A stretch of 64,000 nt of DNA from Bacteroidota bacterium (GTDB lineage Bacteria; Bacteroidota; Rhodothermia; Balneolales; Balneolaceae). Under the pieces are notes generated by a model. That model was given only the letters and a program-made list of their open reading frames with translations. It searched no databases and was not told the origin of the DNA. Of this stretch, positions 1-9,173 are shown one piece after another; the stretch's first letter is position 1, and the number at the start of each line of letters is the position of its first letter. The position numbers and the translations under genes were made by a program. The DNA is taken from positions 62,001-126,000 of the forward strand of contig JAAAOB010000141.1 of the NCBI GenBank assembly GCA_009909035.1, written 5' to 3'.

Positions 1-512
1 GCCGACATATTCTTCCGCAGCCACTCTTTTGCAAGCCCCTCTTTGAGTATGCACGGCATCGACTCGCTGATAGGTTGTATCAATGTATTGGAGTCTGTAA
101 TAACCATTTCAGCATACGGAAAATCCTTCGCCTGGTCCCTGAAGATAAACCCGGCAGCGTACAACAGGGAATTATCAATTTTTCGGACAAAAAACGGATG
201 GTCCTCTTTCTTTCGGCTTTTCCAGATATAAAACCCGCTGATCGGGATAACTGCCCTGGCGTTTGCTCTCTTCTCAAGTTTCACAACATCTTCGTCTCGT
301 GAGGTCGCGGGTTCGGTCGATTTTTTTTCGAATCCCTCACCCCACCGAATTCGCTCAACGGAGAATACCCCTTCATGTTCGGTAAGAACAGGAATATGAT
401 GTCCGCGTGCTATATTATAGTGTGGATCAAAGATCACCTCGCGCGACTCGTCGAGATCAAATGTCTCCCTTAAATCAGCGGCATCAGCAAAAAAAGCAAT
501 ACGATTTGACAT
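1..512 (-). CDS. SRAP (SOS response-associated peptidase/YedK-HMCES)-like protein, 3' end truncated by the window edge
   Basis: Hand translation from ATG at 512: MSNRIAFFADAADLRETFDLDESREVIFDPHYNIARGHHIPVLTEHEGVFSVERIRWGEGFEKKS...RAVIPISGFYIWKSRKKEDHPFF...ISESMPCILKEGLAKEWL. It resembles the SRAP blocks YNIAPGQ, RCLIPADGFYEW and HDRMPVIL. Absent from the ORF track because it runs off the edge. Confidence 0.75.
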   Translation of the reverse strand, partial: MSNRIAFFADAADLRETFDLDESREVIFDPHYNIARGHHIPVLTEHEGVFSVERIRWGEGFEKKSTEPATSRDEDVVKLEKRANARAVIPISGFYIWKSRKKEDHPFFVRKIDNSLLYAAGFIFRDQAKDFPYAEMVITDSNTLIQPISESMPCILKEGLAKEWLRKNMS

Positions 513-967
513 ATGTCTGCAATCTATTTAATTCTACTTGGTCTCGTGTTAAAGTGTACTCATCCATATGAGTCAATGCTTAAAAACAATCTTATTCATA
601 ATGTCTCGATTTTTTCGAAAAAACATACGTTACATCACGCTAATAGATATTCAATATAAAAACCATCCACTTCATTTTTTTAACATTAGTATATACGCTT
701 AAAACCAAGGCAGGTCAAGCAGCCACCCGGCACCATTTCAAACAAACAGAAAATTGCGATAAATAACTCCGTTGATGAATAATTTTGATAGATATCGACA
801 TCTTTTCAACAGGTTTGGACGTCTGAGGGTAAATCCTTTTCATGGCATGTAAGAAGGCTGTATCTTGGCCGTTGTTAAATTAGTATGTAAAAAAAGCTAC
901 AGTTTGTATATTTAAGCTTGTTCTTTGTTAATTGAAATCGTGATTTAAAACGAATAGAGGTAAAAAA

Positions 968-2368
968 TTGTCGTTTCATCAATTTCGACTAAGTTCTGAT
1001 ATTTTGAAGGGGTTAAAAGATGTACAGATTGAAAGCCCCTCACTGCTGCAAAAGAAAATTTTTAATGAGGTTGAAACCGGTTCCGATTTAGTTATCAACA
1101 CTACGTCCGGCGAAAAACCGGAGCTTGGATATTTGCTGTCTCTTTTGAATTCGATATCGAAGTCCGACCGGCGCCAGGGCACACGAGCCATCATCCTTGC
1201 ATCGGACAGCAAACGCGCAAGCGAGCTGGACGAGTGGGTTTGGGCTATTGGATACCACGCGGGGATAGAGAGTGCCTGCCTGGCCGGTGACGGTGATACC
1301 AAAAAAGATCTTGCCACCCTGTCAGCGGGGCCGGTTATTGTGATCTCCACACCCAAACGCCTGGCCGATATCCTGGAAACAGGTCGCATGGTGTTCCGTG
1401 AAGTGGAACAGCTGATTGTTGACCAGGCGGAGCAGGTGAAAGAGTGGGCTCCGGTTGAAGTAATCAACAAAAGAATCATCAATCGTAAGTGTCAGAAAAT
1501 CTTTGCCGCCGCCAAAGACAGTCAGGAACTGCGTGAGGCGGAAAATAAACTTCTTGAAGACCCGAAACTGGTTACACCATCCGAAAAAACAGAATCCCGC
1601 AAGACCACCTTTACGAAAGATGTAATAAAAAAAGATCTGACCCAGTATTATATCAATGTGCCGCCTCGATCAAAGATATCTATTCTGATGGCGCACCTTG
1701 ATGAGAATAAGAATGATACAGTCGTAATTTTTGCTGCTTCCCGACGAACAGCAGACCGGCTCTATAAAATACTCAGGAAGAGCGGGCGGCGAGCGGTCAG
1801 CGTTCACGACAAAGTGGACAAAAAAACATATGATCAGCGCTTTGGTATGTTTACCGATGGAAACGTTCAGCATTTGATCGTAGGTGAACTATCCGCCGCA
1901 GATATTGCTCTCGAACATGCCACGAAAGTGATTAATTACGATGTTCCCGAGGATGTCAATGAGTACAAGTTACGTGCAGAACTGGTTGGCGACGGCAAGG
2001 CTACAAAAATACTTTCACTGGTATCAAAACAAGACCGGGGTGACATAAAAGAAATCTGCAATTCTCTTGGATATGCTCCGAAAGAGCTGCCGGTACCAAA
2101 AGAGGTCAAAGAGAAGAAAACAAATAAATCGTCCACATCCGGCAAGACAAGTAAAAACGGGAAACCTAAAAGCCGGGGCAAGAGTCCAAAAGGGAAATCG
2201 GATTCCGGCCGCAGCAAGCGTAGCAAAAAGAAGCGGAAGGAAAAACAGACAACCACAGAAGGATTACCACGGCCAACTTTTGATCAGCTCAGCGGCGGCC
2301 GCCAGGGGAAGAAGCAAGATGATGAGAAAAGCGGTGTCGTGAAATTCTTTAAAAAACTTTTTTCCTAA
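968..2368 (+). CDS. DEAD-box helicase-like protein with degenerate motifs, TTG start, Lys/Ser-rich basic C-terminal tail
   Basis: Q-motif-like SPSLLQKKIF, motif I position SGEKPE, motif II position VDQAEQ, C-terminal RecA-like region; basic tail KEKKTNKSSTSGKTSKNGKPKSRGKSPKGK. Confidence 0.7.
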   Translation: MSFHQFRLSSDILKGLKDVQIESPSLLQKKIFNEVETGSDLVINTTSGEKPELGYLLSLLNSISKSDRRQGTRAIILASDSKRASELDEWVWAIGYHAGIESACLAGDGDTKKDLATLSAGPVIVISTPKRLADILETGRMVFREVEQLIVDQAEQVKEWAPVEVINKRIINRKCQKIFAAAKDSQELREAENKLLEDPKLVTPSEKTESRKTTFTKDVIKKDLTQYYINVPPRSKISILMAHLDENKNDTVVIFAASRRTADRLYKILRKSGRRAVSVHDKVDKKTYDQRFGMFTDGNVQHLIVGELSAADIALEHATKVINYDVPEDVNEYKLRAELVGDGKATKILSLVSKQDRGDIKEICNSLGYAPKELPVPKEVKEKKTNKSSTSGKTSKNGKPKSRGKSPKGKSDSGRSKRSKKKRKEKQTTTEGLPRPTFDQLSGGRQGKKQDDEKSGVVKFFKKLFS

Positions 2369-2594
2369 AGCTCTGAGCTGAGGTCAGAGGATCGATCGTT
2401 GGTTTCAGGTTATTTAACTCTACGATACTATCGAAAACCCTGTGGCTTGGTGACCTGTATCTATTGGTTCCGCCGGGGTGTTCTCTATTCAGCAGCCGGC
2501 ATCTGAACCATAACGTCTCTATCATATCCAAAAAGAAGCCCATGATATCGTAAACTGATACCAACAGCTTTCTTTGTTGCAAGACTTTTTTTGT

Positions 2595-4091
2595 TCAAAA
2601 ATCTTTAAACATATCCTCAAATGCACGTTTAGTGTCCGGTGCCGGGGATGTCCATAAACTGACCAGCCAGGTAGCCAGCAGGCCGGCAATGAACCCGGGG
2701 ATCAGCTCGTACATCAGATCGCTTAAGTAGGGGGTAAAATACCAGGCAATAGTTACCGAGGTGCCCGCGATCATTCCCGCCATCACACCCGCGCGGGTTG
2801 TGCCTTTCCAGTAGAGCGCCAGGATTGACGTGGGGCCGATGGACGCCCCAAGACCGGCCCAGGCAAACAGAACCAGCCAAAACACCAGGTCCTCCGCAAT
2901 AAATCCAAATATCAGCGCCAAAACCACCAGCAGAAATACAACCGACCGGCTGTAGAGAACCAGCGTTTTCTGCGGGATTTCCTCTCCTTTTCGAATCAAC
3001 TTCTCGTAAACATCACGTACTACACTGGAAGCGGCCACCAGGAGCTGAGAGTCGGCCGTAGACATGATGGCTGCAAAGATAGAGGCCAGCACTACACCAA
3101 AAATGGCCGGGTGCATATGTTCTTGTGCGAGCAGCGGAAAGAGGTTCTCGGTATCTTCGGCCGGCAGCATCTCGACTTCGGGAAACCAGGCACGGCCGGC
3201 CAGGCCGATAAACACCGCTCCCCACGCCATAATCACGTTCCAGACCGTACCCACAATGGCAGCGGTCTTAAGGTGTTTGGAATTATCAATTGCCATGTAC
3301 CTGGCCAGGATGTGCGGGTTTCCCGGCGAGCCCAGGCCAATTCCAAGAAACCCGATGGCGGCTCCCACTGAAATAGCAAACGGGTCCACGTAGGCAACAT
3401 CCATCGCGGAGAGTTCCGACAGCATGGCGGATAGCCCGCCGGTGTTGGATATTGCGACCCACGGCAGTACCACAAGGGCAAGAATCATGAACACTGCCTG
3501 GATCATATCCGTCAGGCTGACGGCAAGAAATCCACCCAGAATCGTATAGGCTACAACGATCACGGCCGTCAGCAGGATCCCGTGATTCATCTCCATCCCA
3601 AAACCGGATGCAAACGCCTTTCCCCCGGCAACAAACTGTGCGGACACGTATCCAATCATAAAAATCAGGAAAATGACCACGATCAGCGTTCTCAGCCAGC
3701 CGTCATCATCATCAAAGCGGGCGGCATAAAAATCGGGGACCGTGATGCAGTTGCGGGCCTCGGTAAAGTTGCGGAGGCGTTTGGCGTAGTAAAGAAACAG
3801 AAACAGCTCCACCAGGATATATCCAAGGACGGCCCATATTGCTGACGGCCCCATGGTGTACGCCATTCCCGTAACACCGAGTAACAGCCACGCGCTGCGT
3901 CCCGAAACAACCGCAGACAGAGCCATCACATAGCGGTTCATTTTTCGTCCGGCAATAAAATATTCACTAATTCCTTTTGACGAAAAACGCGCGGTGTACA
4001 ACCCGATACCAACCAGGATCAACAGGTAGCCGATAAATGCAGCAATCGCGTACCCGTCGGCTGAAATGGCTATTTCACCAGTCTCATCCAT
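2595..4091 (-). CDS. putP: Sodium:solute symporter, PutP-like (sodium/proline symporter)
   Basis: 498 aa polytopic protein with SSS-family features (ISEYFIAGRKMNRYVMALSAVVSGRSAWLLLGVTGMAY, GSPGNPHILARYMAI). Confidence 0.85.
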   Translation of the reverse strand: MDETGEIAISADGYAIAAFIGYLLILVGIGLYTARFSSKGISEYFIAGRKMNRYVMALSAVVSGRSAWLLLGVTGMAYTMGPSAIWAVLGYILVELFLFLYYAKRLRNFTEARNCITVPDFYAARFDDDDGWLRTLIVVIFLIFMIGYVSAQFVAGGKAFASGFGMEMNHGILLTAVIVVAYTILGGFLAVSLTDMIQAVFMILALVVLPWVAISNTGGLSAMLSELSAMDVAYVDPFAISVGAAIGFLGIGLGSPGNPHILARYMAIDNSKHLKTAAIVGTVWNVIMAWGAVFIGLAGRAWFPEVEMLPAEDTENLFPLLAQEHMHPAIFGVVLASIFAAIMSTADSQLLVAASSVVRDVYEKLIRKGEEIPQKTLVLYSRSVVFLLVVLALIFGFIAEDLVFWLVLFAWAGLGASIGPTSILALYWKGTTRAGVMAGMIAGTSVTIAWYFTPYLSDLMYELIPGFIAGLLATWLVSLWTSPAPDTKRAFEDMFKDF

Positions 4092-4179
4092 CCAGTTCCC
4101 CCTCTCTCTTTACAAGCCAGACTGCCAGTGCAATCACCAGGATGGGAAGCAGAAACATGACAAGATAAAATGATATCAT
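4084..4179 (-). CDS. 31-aa single-TM small protein overlapping the symporter start (candidate symporter small accessory subunit)
   Basis: Hand translation MISFYLVMFLLPILVIALAVWLVKREGELDG*. Its stop overlaps the putP-like ATG by 8 nt. Missed by the ORF track (short). Confidence 0.7.
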   Translation of the reverse strand: MISFYLVMFLLPILVIALAVWLVKREGELDG

Positions 4180-4269
4180 TTTAGTTGAAATTATTTTGCA
4201 ACCATCCCTACTATCATGCGTAGTGTAGACATGATGTTTTGGTTAATATCATACTTTTTAAACATAGTA

Positions 4270-4304
4270 CCTCTGGGATTCTGAAAGATCCCAGAGGTTT
4301 TTTT
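4270..4304 (+). terminator. Intrinsic-terminator-like hairpin
   Basis: CCTCTGGGAT-TCTGAAAG-ATCCCAGAGG followed by TTTTTTT when read on +; both flanking genes are on -. Confidence 0.6.
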
Positions 4305-4306
4305 GA

Positions 4307-5710
4307 TTATGGGAATATCCCCATGCGTTCGTAGATCGTGCCAACTTTGTTGATCGCACTTATAAATGCTGCGGTTCTCAAATCGACATCATGTTTTTTT
4401 CTAAGCTCGTTCATTTCATTATAGGCGTTGATCATTGTTTCCTCCAGGCCTGAATCAACGAGCTCTGCCTCACCGCCGCCCTTGGCAAGAAACGACAGCT
4501 CTTTTTCGGTAAATTTGCGATCAGATATGGTTTCGATCACCGATAGAATTTTCTTATAGCTGTTCTCCTCGAACCGTTTTCCCATTCGGCCGAACCGCAC
4601 ATGCTGTATATTTTTTAACCATTCAAAATACGATACGGTTACACCACCGGCATTGAGGTAGTTATCGGGAATAATGAGTGCACCCCGTTTTTTTATAATT
4701 TCGTGTCCTCTTGCCGTGGTAGGACCGTTCGCAGCTTCCCCTATGATTTTCGCCTTGATTTTGCCTGCATTTTCTTCGTTGATTTGGTTTTCAAGGGCGG
4801 CGGGAATCAGGATGTCGCAGTCACTTTCGAGCACGGAATTGCTCTTTTCCAGCGTTTCTGTTCCTTCAAAACCGGTAACTCCACCGGTTTCTGCTTTATA
4901 CTCCATTAATTTTTCAAGATCGATACCGGCTTCACTGTAGATCGACCCATCAATTTCAGCTACACCCACCAGTTTTGCGCCGGCTTCAATCATATACAGC
5001 GCGGCATGATATCCCACATTACCCAGACCCTGTATGACAAATGTTTTCCCTTCAATACCGGGCGTCAGCCCAAGTTCTTTCATATCTTCTTTATTGTCGC
5101 ACGCTTCTTTGATCCCAAAATAGACCCCCCGGCCTGTTGCCTCAGTACGCCCGCGAATACCCCCCATTTCAACCGGCTTACCAGTCACGCAGCCATCTGC
5201 GTTTAAGTCGGTGCTCATTTGGCGGAATGTGTCCAGGATCCACCCCATCTCCTGTGCCCCGGTCCCGTAGTCAGGTGCCGGAACATCGGTTCCCGGCCCG
5301 ATAAAATTTTTCTTTATGAGCTCAAATGCATACCGCCGTGTGATATGCTCCAGTTCACGCTGGGAATATTTTGATTTATCGATTTTAATCCCTCCCTTGG
5401 CACCTCCAAATGGAACATCAACAACCGCGCATTTGTAGGTCATTAGCGCAGATAATGCCATCGTTTCATCTTCATTTACCGTCATGCTGTAGCGGATGCC
5501 CCCCTTCGTTGGCATTTTATGATGGCTGTGCTCTACTCTCCACGCCTCGATAACCTCAATTTTTCCGTTATCAAGTTCTACGGGAAATGTAATGTGAAGA
5601 ACATCATTGCAGATTTTCATCTGTGACAGCAGCCCTTTATCGTACGTAGTGTATTGTGCCGCTTCATCGAAAGCCGCGTTTACCTGCTCGTAAAATTTAT
5701 ATCCCTTCAT
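4307..5710 (-). CDS. gdhA: Glu/Leu/Phe/Val dehydrogenase (glutamate dehydrogenase)
   Basis: MPTKGGIRYS, KCAVVDVPFGGAKGGI, FVIQGLGNVGYHAA, GEAANGPTT motifs. Confidence 0.92.
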   Translation of the reverse strand: MKGYKFYEQVNAAFDEAAQYTTYDKGLLSQMKICNDVLHITFPVELDNGKIEVIEAWRVEHSHHKMPTKGGIRYSMTVNEDETMALSALMTYKCAVVDVPFGGAKGGIKIDKSKYSQRELEHITRRYAFELIKKNFIGPGTDVPAPDYGTGAQEMGWILDTFRQMSTDLNADGCVTGKPVEMGGIRGRTEATGRGVYFGIKEACDNKEDMKELGLTPGIEGKTFVIQGLGNVGYHAALYMIEAGAKLVGVAEIDGSIYSEAGIDLEKLMEYKAETGGVTGFEGTETLEKSNSVLESDCDILIPAALENQINEENAGKIKAKIIGEAANGPTTARGHEIIKKRGALIIPDNYLNAGGVTVSYFEWLKNIQHVRFGRMGKRFEENSYKKILSVIETISDRKFTEKELSFLAKGGGEAELVDSGLEETMINAYNEMNELRKKHDVDLRTAAFISAINKVGTIYERMGIFP

Positions 5711-5794
5711 AGGTCGGTTTTTTGATTATCCAGAAAAATTCGAATGTATGTTCGTAAATCAAAAACCCACTTCCAAATCAAAGTGGAAATCTTG

Positions 5795-6328
5795 CTAAAT
5801 ACTTTGTGAATAAAGGGTTTTCCAGTTTTTCACTTCCGGTTCCAGGCCAACGATTCTGAACTCAGCGACCGATAATATACCGGGCAATGTTTTTTCAAGG
5901 TCTGGTATCCACTGCTCAATTTCGGAGCATTCAACAGTGCCATAGAGCAGGCTGACATGGTGCTCCTCCTTGGCTATAAAACCGGGAGCTCTGTCAGCAA
6001 GATCAGCGTATAGCCGGTTCATCACCGGTTCGTAGTTACACTGGTGAACAAGATTTTGATATGGATGATCGCTGCACCTGATATGATCGGTCTGGATCGA
6101 GAGGCTGTCGTAAGATGAAAACAGATGCCTGAGCTGTTTATACAACCCGGATGGTGAGAGGCCGGGATGGTGGCCAAGCGTGATGTGCGGATCGAACCGA
6201 GGGGTTCCAAAACGTGATGAAAGGGCGTTGATCTGTTTTTCGTAAATATCAGTAGCGTGCGCATCGGGGATAAGCCACGCTACATGGCCCTGAAGAGGTG
6301 GAAGATTATGCTGATGAGTGGACCCGAT
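5795..6328 (-). CDS. 2H phosphoesterase / 2'-5' RNA ligase-like protein; non-canonical (ATC) start proposed
   Basis: Two HxT/S motifs: HITLG (upstream of the track ORF) and HHVSLLYG. The reading frame extends the 116-aa track ORF upstream as IGSTHQHNLPPLQGHVAWLIPDAHATDIYEKQINALSSRFGTPRFDPHITLGHHPG. AGGAGG lies 5 nt before ATC at 6328. Confidence 0.7.
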   Translation of the reverse strand: MGSTHQHNLPPLQGHVAWLIPDAHATDIYEKQINALSSRFGTPRFDPHITLGHHPGLSPSGLYKQLRHLFSSYDSLSIQTDHIRCSDHPYQNLVHQCNYEPVMNRLYADLADRAPGFIAKEEHHVSLLYGTVECSEIEQWIPDLEKTLPGILSVAEFRIVGLEPEVKNWKTLYSQSI

Positions 6329-6342
6329 GAAAACCTCCTGTT

Positions 6343-6618
6343 TTAGCTTGCTTTTGCAGAATCCCCGTGATTTTGCTCAAAACTAAACACATTTATCAGA
6401 AACAAAAATGCAATAGAACCTATTGCAGCGTAGATTAATGGTGCAAATACATTTAGAACAATCATAATAACACCAATGATGACCGACCCGGCAGCACCCC
6501 AGGCTACATTTCCAATCAGGCTGATGCCCCGTTTCATCATCAAGAGATCTATAACAAACCCGACAAGCAACCCGATTGAAATTAACCAGTATATTGTTAC
6601 TGCATTCAGCTCTTCCAT
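6343..6618 (-). CDS. Small membrane protein (91 aa)
   Basis: Three hydrophobic helices with Gly-rich WGAAGSVIIGVIM; loosely like GlsB/YeaQ/YmgE. Confidence 0.55.
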   Translation of the reverse strand: MEELNAVTIYWLISIGLLVGFVIDLLMMKRGISLIGNVAWGAAGSVIIGVIMIVLNVFAPLIYAAIGSIAFLFLINVFSFEQNHGDSAKAS

Positions 6619-6711
6619 GAGTGGACCGTATTTTTATTTTATAATGACAATGGGACGACAAAGTACGAAAATTCAAATTTTATTGCCTCATAGCAACGCA
6701 ATTATTCCCAC

Positions 6712-7818
6712 GTGACAGATACAAAACCCAGGAAAATTATACATGTGGATATGGATGCCTTTTACGCGTCGGTCGAGCAGCGCGACCATCCGGAGTACAG
6801 GGGCAAGCCGGTGGTTGTGGGTGGTTCTCCGCAAGGGCGAGGCGTTGTGGCTGCCGCCAGCTACGAGGCCCGGGCGTTTGGCATCCACTCTGCCATGCCT
6901 GCATCCCGGGCCGTAAAACAATGCCCGTCGGCTATTTTTGTCAAACCCAGGTTTGATATTTACAAAGAGGTGTCTCACCAAATCCGGGATATCTTTTTCG
7001 AATATACGGACCTGGTGGAGCCGCTCTCCCTGGATGAAGCCTACCTTGATGTAACCACAAACCTGAAAGAAAACCCATCGGCAACACTAATCGCGAAAGA
7101 AATCCGGCAGGCCATTCGCAAAGAGACCGGCCTTGTGGCATCTGCGGGCGTATCGTTTAATAAATTTCTTGCAAAAATTGCGTCCGATCTTGACAAACCG
7201 GACGGCTTGAGCGCCATCTATCCGGAGGATGCAGAAGAGTTTATCGAAAAGCTTCCCATCGGGTCATTCTATGGCGTTGGCAAAGCGACCAAGCAGAAGA
7301 TGGAGCTGCTCGGTATCCGAACCGGGGCTGACCTGAAGCAGTGGAGTGAAATTGACCTTGTAAAAAAGTTTGGGAAATCGGGGCACCACTACTACCGCAT
7401 TGCACGTGCCATTGACAACCGCAAGGTGAAATCGCACCGCATTAGAAAATCGATTGGTAAAGAGCGCACATTCTCCGAAGATGTATCAGACCTGGAGTGG
7501 ATTGGCCGGTTTCTTTATGAGCTGTCTGAGAAAATATCGGAATCCATGCGTAAATTAAGCGCAGCAGGCAAAACCGTAACGCTGAAAGTGCGCTTTAAAA
7601 ATTTCGACACCGTTACCCGCAGCTACACACATCCGCAATTTATTCATAAAACTGAGGATATATTTGAAACAGCACAGCGACTTTTACAAGAAACCGAGGC
7701 AGGAGCCCGTGAAGTACGCCTTCTCGGCATATCACTCTCCCTGCTTAACCTCCATGAAGGAGGTACATTTGGAGAGCAACTTGAACTGCCCTTCAACAAC
7801 CGCCAGAATGATGCATAA
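6712..7818 (+). CDS. dinB: DNA polymerase IV (Y-family)
   Basis: IIHVDMDAFYASVEQRDHPEYRGKPVVVGG, SLDEAYLDVT, GVSFNKFLAKIASD, GVGKATKQKM; GTG start. Confidence 0.95.
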   Translation: MTDTKPRKIIHVDMDAFYASVEQRDHPEYRGKPVVVGGSPQGRGVVAAASYEARAFGIHSAMPASRAVKQCPSAIFVKPRFDIYKEVSHQIRDIFFEYTDLVEPLSLDEAYLDVTTNLKENPSATLIAKEIRQAIRKETGLVASAGVSFNKFLAKIASDLDKPDGLSAIYPEDAEEFIEKLPIGSFYGVGKATKQKMELLGIRTGADLKQWSEIDLVKKFGKSGHHYYRIARAIDNRKVKSHRIRKSIGKERTFSEDVSDLEWIGRFLYELSEKISESMRKLSAAGKTVTLKVRFKNFDTVTRSYTHPQFIHKTEDIFETAQRLLQETEAGAREVRLLGISLSLLNLHEGGTFGEQLELPFNNRQNDA

Positions 7819-7833
7819 ACCGATGATCTGCGT

Positions 7834-8829
7834 ATGGATCCTGTAACACATGGTGTGGTCGGTGCAATGTCCGCATACCCGGTATCGAGCGCTGAACACA
7901 GGACTCGCGCTTCACTGGTCGGGATGGGGGCGGCCCTGCTGGCCGATATTGAAACCTTTCTCCATTTTCCATCCGACCCGCTCTTCAATCTTGAGATCCA
8001 CCGGCAGTTTACACACTCTCTCATTTTTATCCCGGCCGGCGCTTTGATTGCTGCGTCACTTTTCTGGCTGGTATGTCGTAAATCTCTCACCTTTGGTCAA
8101 ATTTATCTTTTCTCTCTTGCCGGCTATGCCACGCATTGGTTTATGGACCTCATTACAAGTTACGGCACCGAACTTTTGTGGCCCTTTTTGGATACGCGAT
8201 TCTCCCTCAATATTGTTTCGGTTGTGGATCCCGTCATAACCCTGGGCCTGCTGCTGTTTACCGGAGTTGCTCTCTGGAAGAACAGGGGGTCGTACATCGG
8301 GGCAGCCTGGGCATGGCTCCTTTTGTTCCTGCTCCTCGGCTGGTACCAGCATCATCGTGCGCAGCAGGCAGCATTCCTGCTCGCTGATGAGCGCGGTCAT
8401 GCTGTTGAACGCTGCGTAGTGAAGCCAACCATTGGAAATCAGCTGCTTTGGCGCTCCACCTATATCTCCGGCGATACAGTATATGCCGATGCGGTACGAA
8501 CCGGCTATTTTACGCCACCAAAAATTTACGCCGGTGAGAAAGCTCCTGTCGTTGACATATCGGGGGAATTTGACTCTTTTTCGGGCTCCACTCTCTATTC
8601 CGACCTCGAGCGTTTCAATAAACTCTCCAAAGGATACCTGGTACGGCATCCTGAACAGCCGGCGGTGATTGGTGATGCCCGCTACTCTATGCTACCGACC
8701 TCACTGACGCCACTCTGGGGTGTCAGGGCCGATACCGCACGACCGGAATCGCACCTTCCGTTTCTCTACTTCCGGGATGCCGGCACCCGCGTTAGAGAAT
8801 CATTTCTCAGGATGCTACTCGGCAAATAG
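7834..8829 (+). CDS. Membrane-bound metal-dependent hydrolase, YdjM-like
   Basis: MDPVTHGVVGA start, HRQFTHSLIFIP, HWFMDLITSYGTELLWPF; polytopic. Confidence 0.85.
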   Translation: MDPVTHGVVGAMSAYPVSSAEHRTRASLVGMGAALLADIETFLHFPSDPLFNLEIHRQFTHSLIFIPAGALIAASLFWLVCRKSLTFGQIYLFSLAGYATHWFMDLITSYGTELLWPFLDTRFSLNIVSVVDPVITLGLLLFTGVALWKNRGSYIGAAWAWLLLFLLLGWYQHHRAQQAAFLLADERGHAVERCVVKPTIGNQLLWRSTYISGDTVYADAVRTGYFTPPKIYAGEKAPVVDISGEFDSFSGSTLYSDLERFNKLSKGYLVRHPEQPAVIGDARYSMLPTSLTPLWGVRADTARPESHLPFLYFRDAGTRVRESFLRMLLGK

Positions 8830-9002
8830 AACGAGAGCGGAGACGGAGGCCTCTCTTCAGTTTCGCATTTCCATTGGTCCAGATTGAAAACATAAGAAGA
8901 CTCTAACTGGGTTTTTTGTCTGAATTATTGAATTTTGATGACAGAGATTCATGATCTGCATTGGTTCATGCATCCCAATAAAGAAAATTAAGAAAGAGAA
9001 TT

Positions 9003-9173
9003 ATGTCAGCATTTACCCTTTTACTTATTATTGTTTGTGTACTTTCCATCTGGGCAACTGTAGATCTTTTTATGGAAATCAGGAAGGGAGATAAGTTTGA
9101 GCTTTGGTGGGTTTTCATATTCATGCTTTTTCCATTTGTGGGTCCGGTAATCTATTTTCAGTACAAGTATTGA
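9003..9173 (+). CDS. 56-aa membrane protein, PLD nuclease N-terminal (PLDc_N)-like
   Basis: Hand translation MSAFTLLLIIVCVLSIWATVDLFMEIRKGDKFELWWVFIFMLFPFVGPVIYFQYKY*. Below the track cutoff. Confidence 0.65.
   Translation: MSAFTLLLIIVCVLSIWATVDLFMEIRKGDKFELWWVFIFMLFPFVGPVIYFQYKY

Noticed and set aside
2349-2582. 77-aa minus-strand ORF between the DEAD-like gene and putP
   Set aside because: Overlaps the 3' end of a good CDS, no domain, no clear ribosome-binding site.
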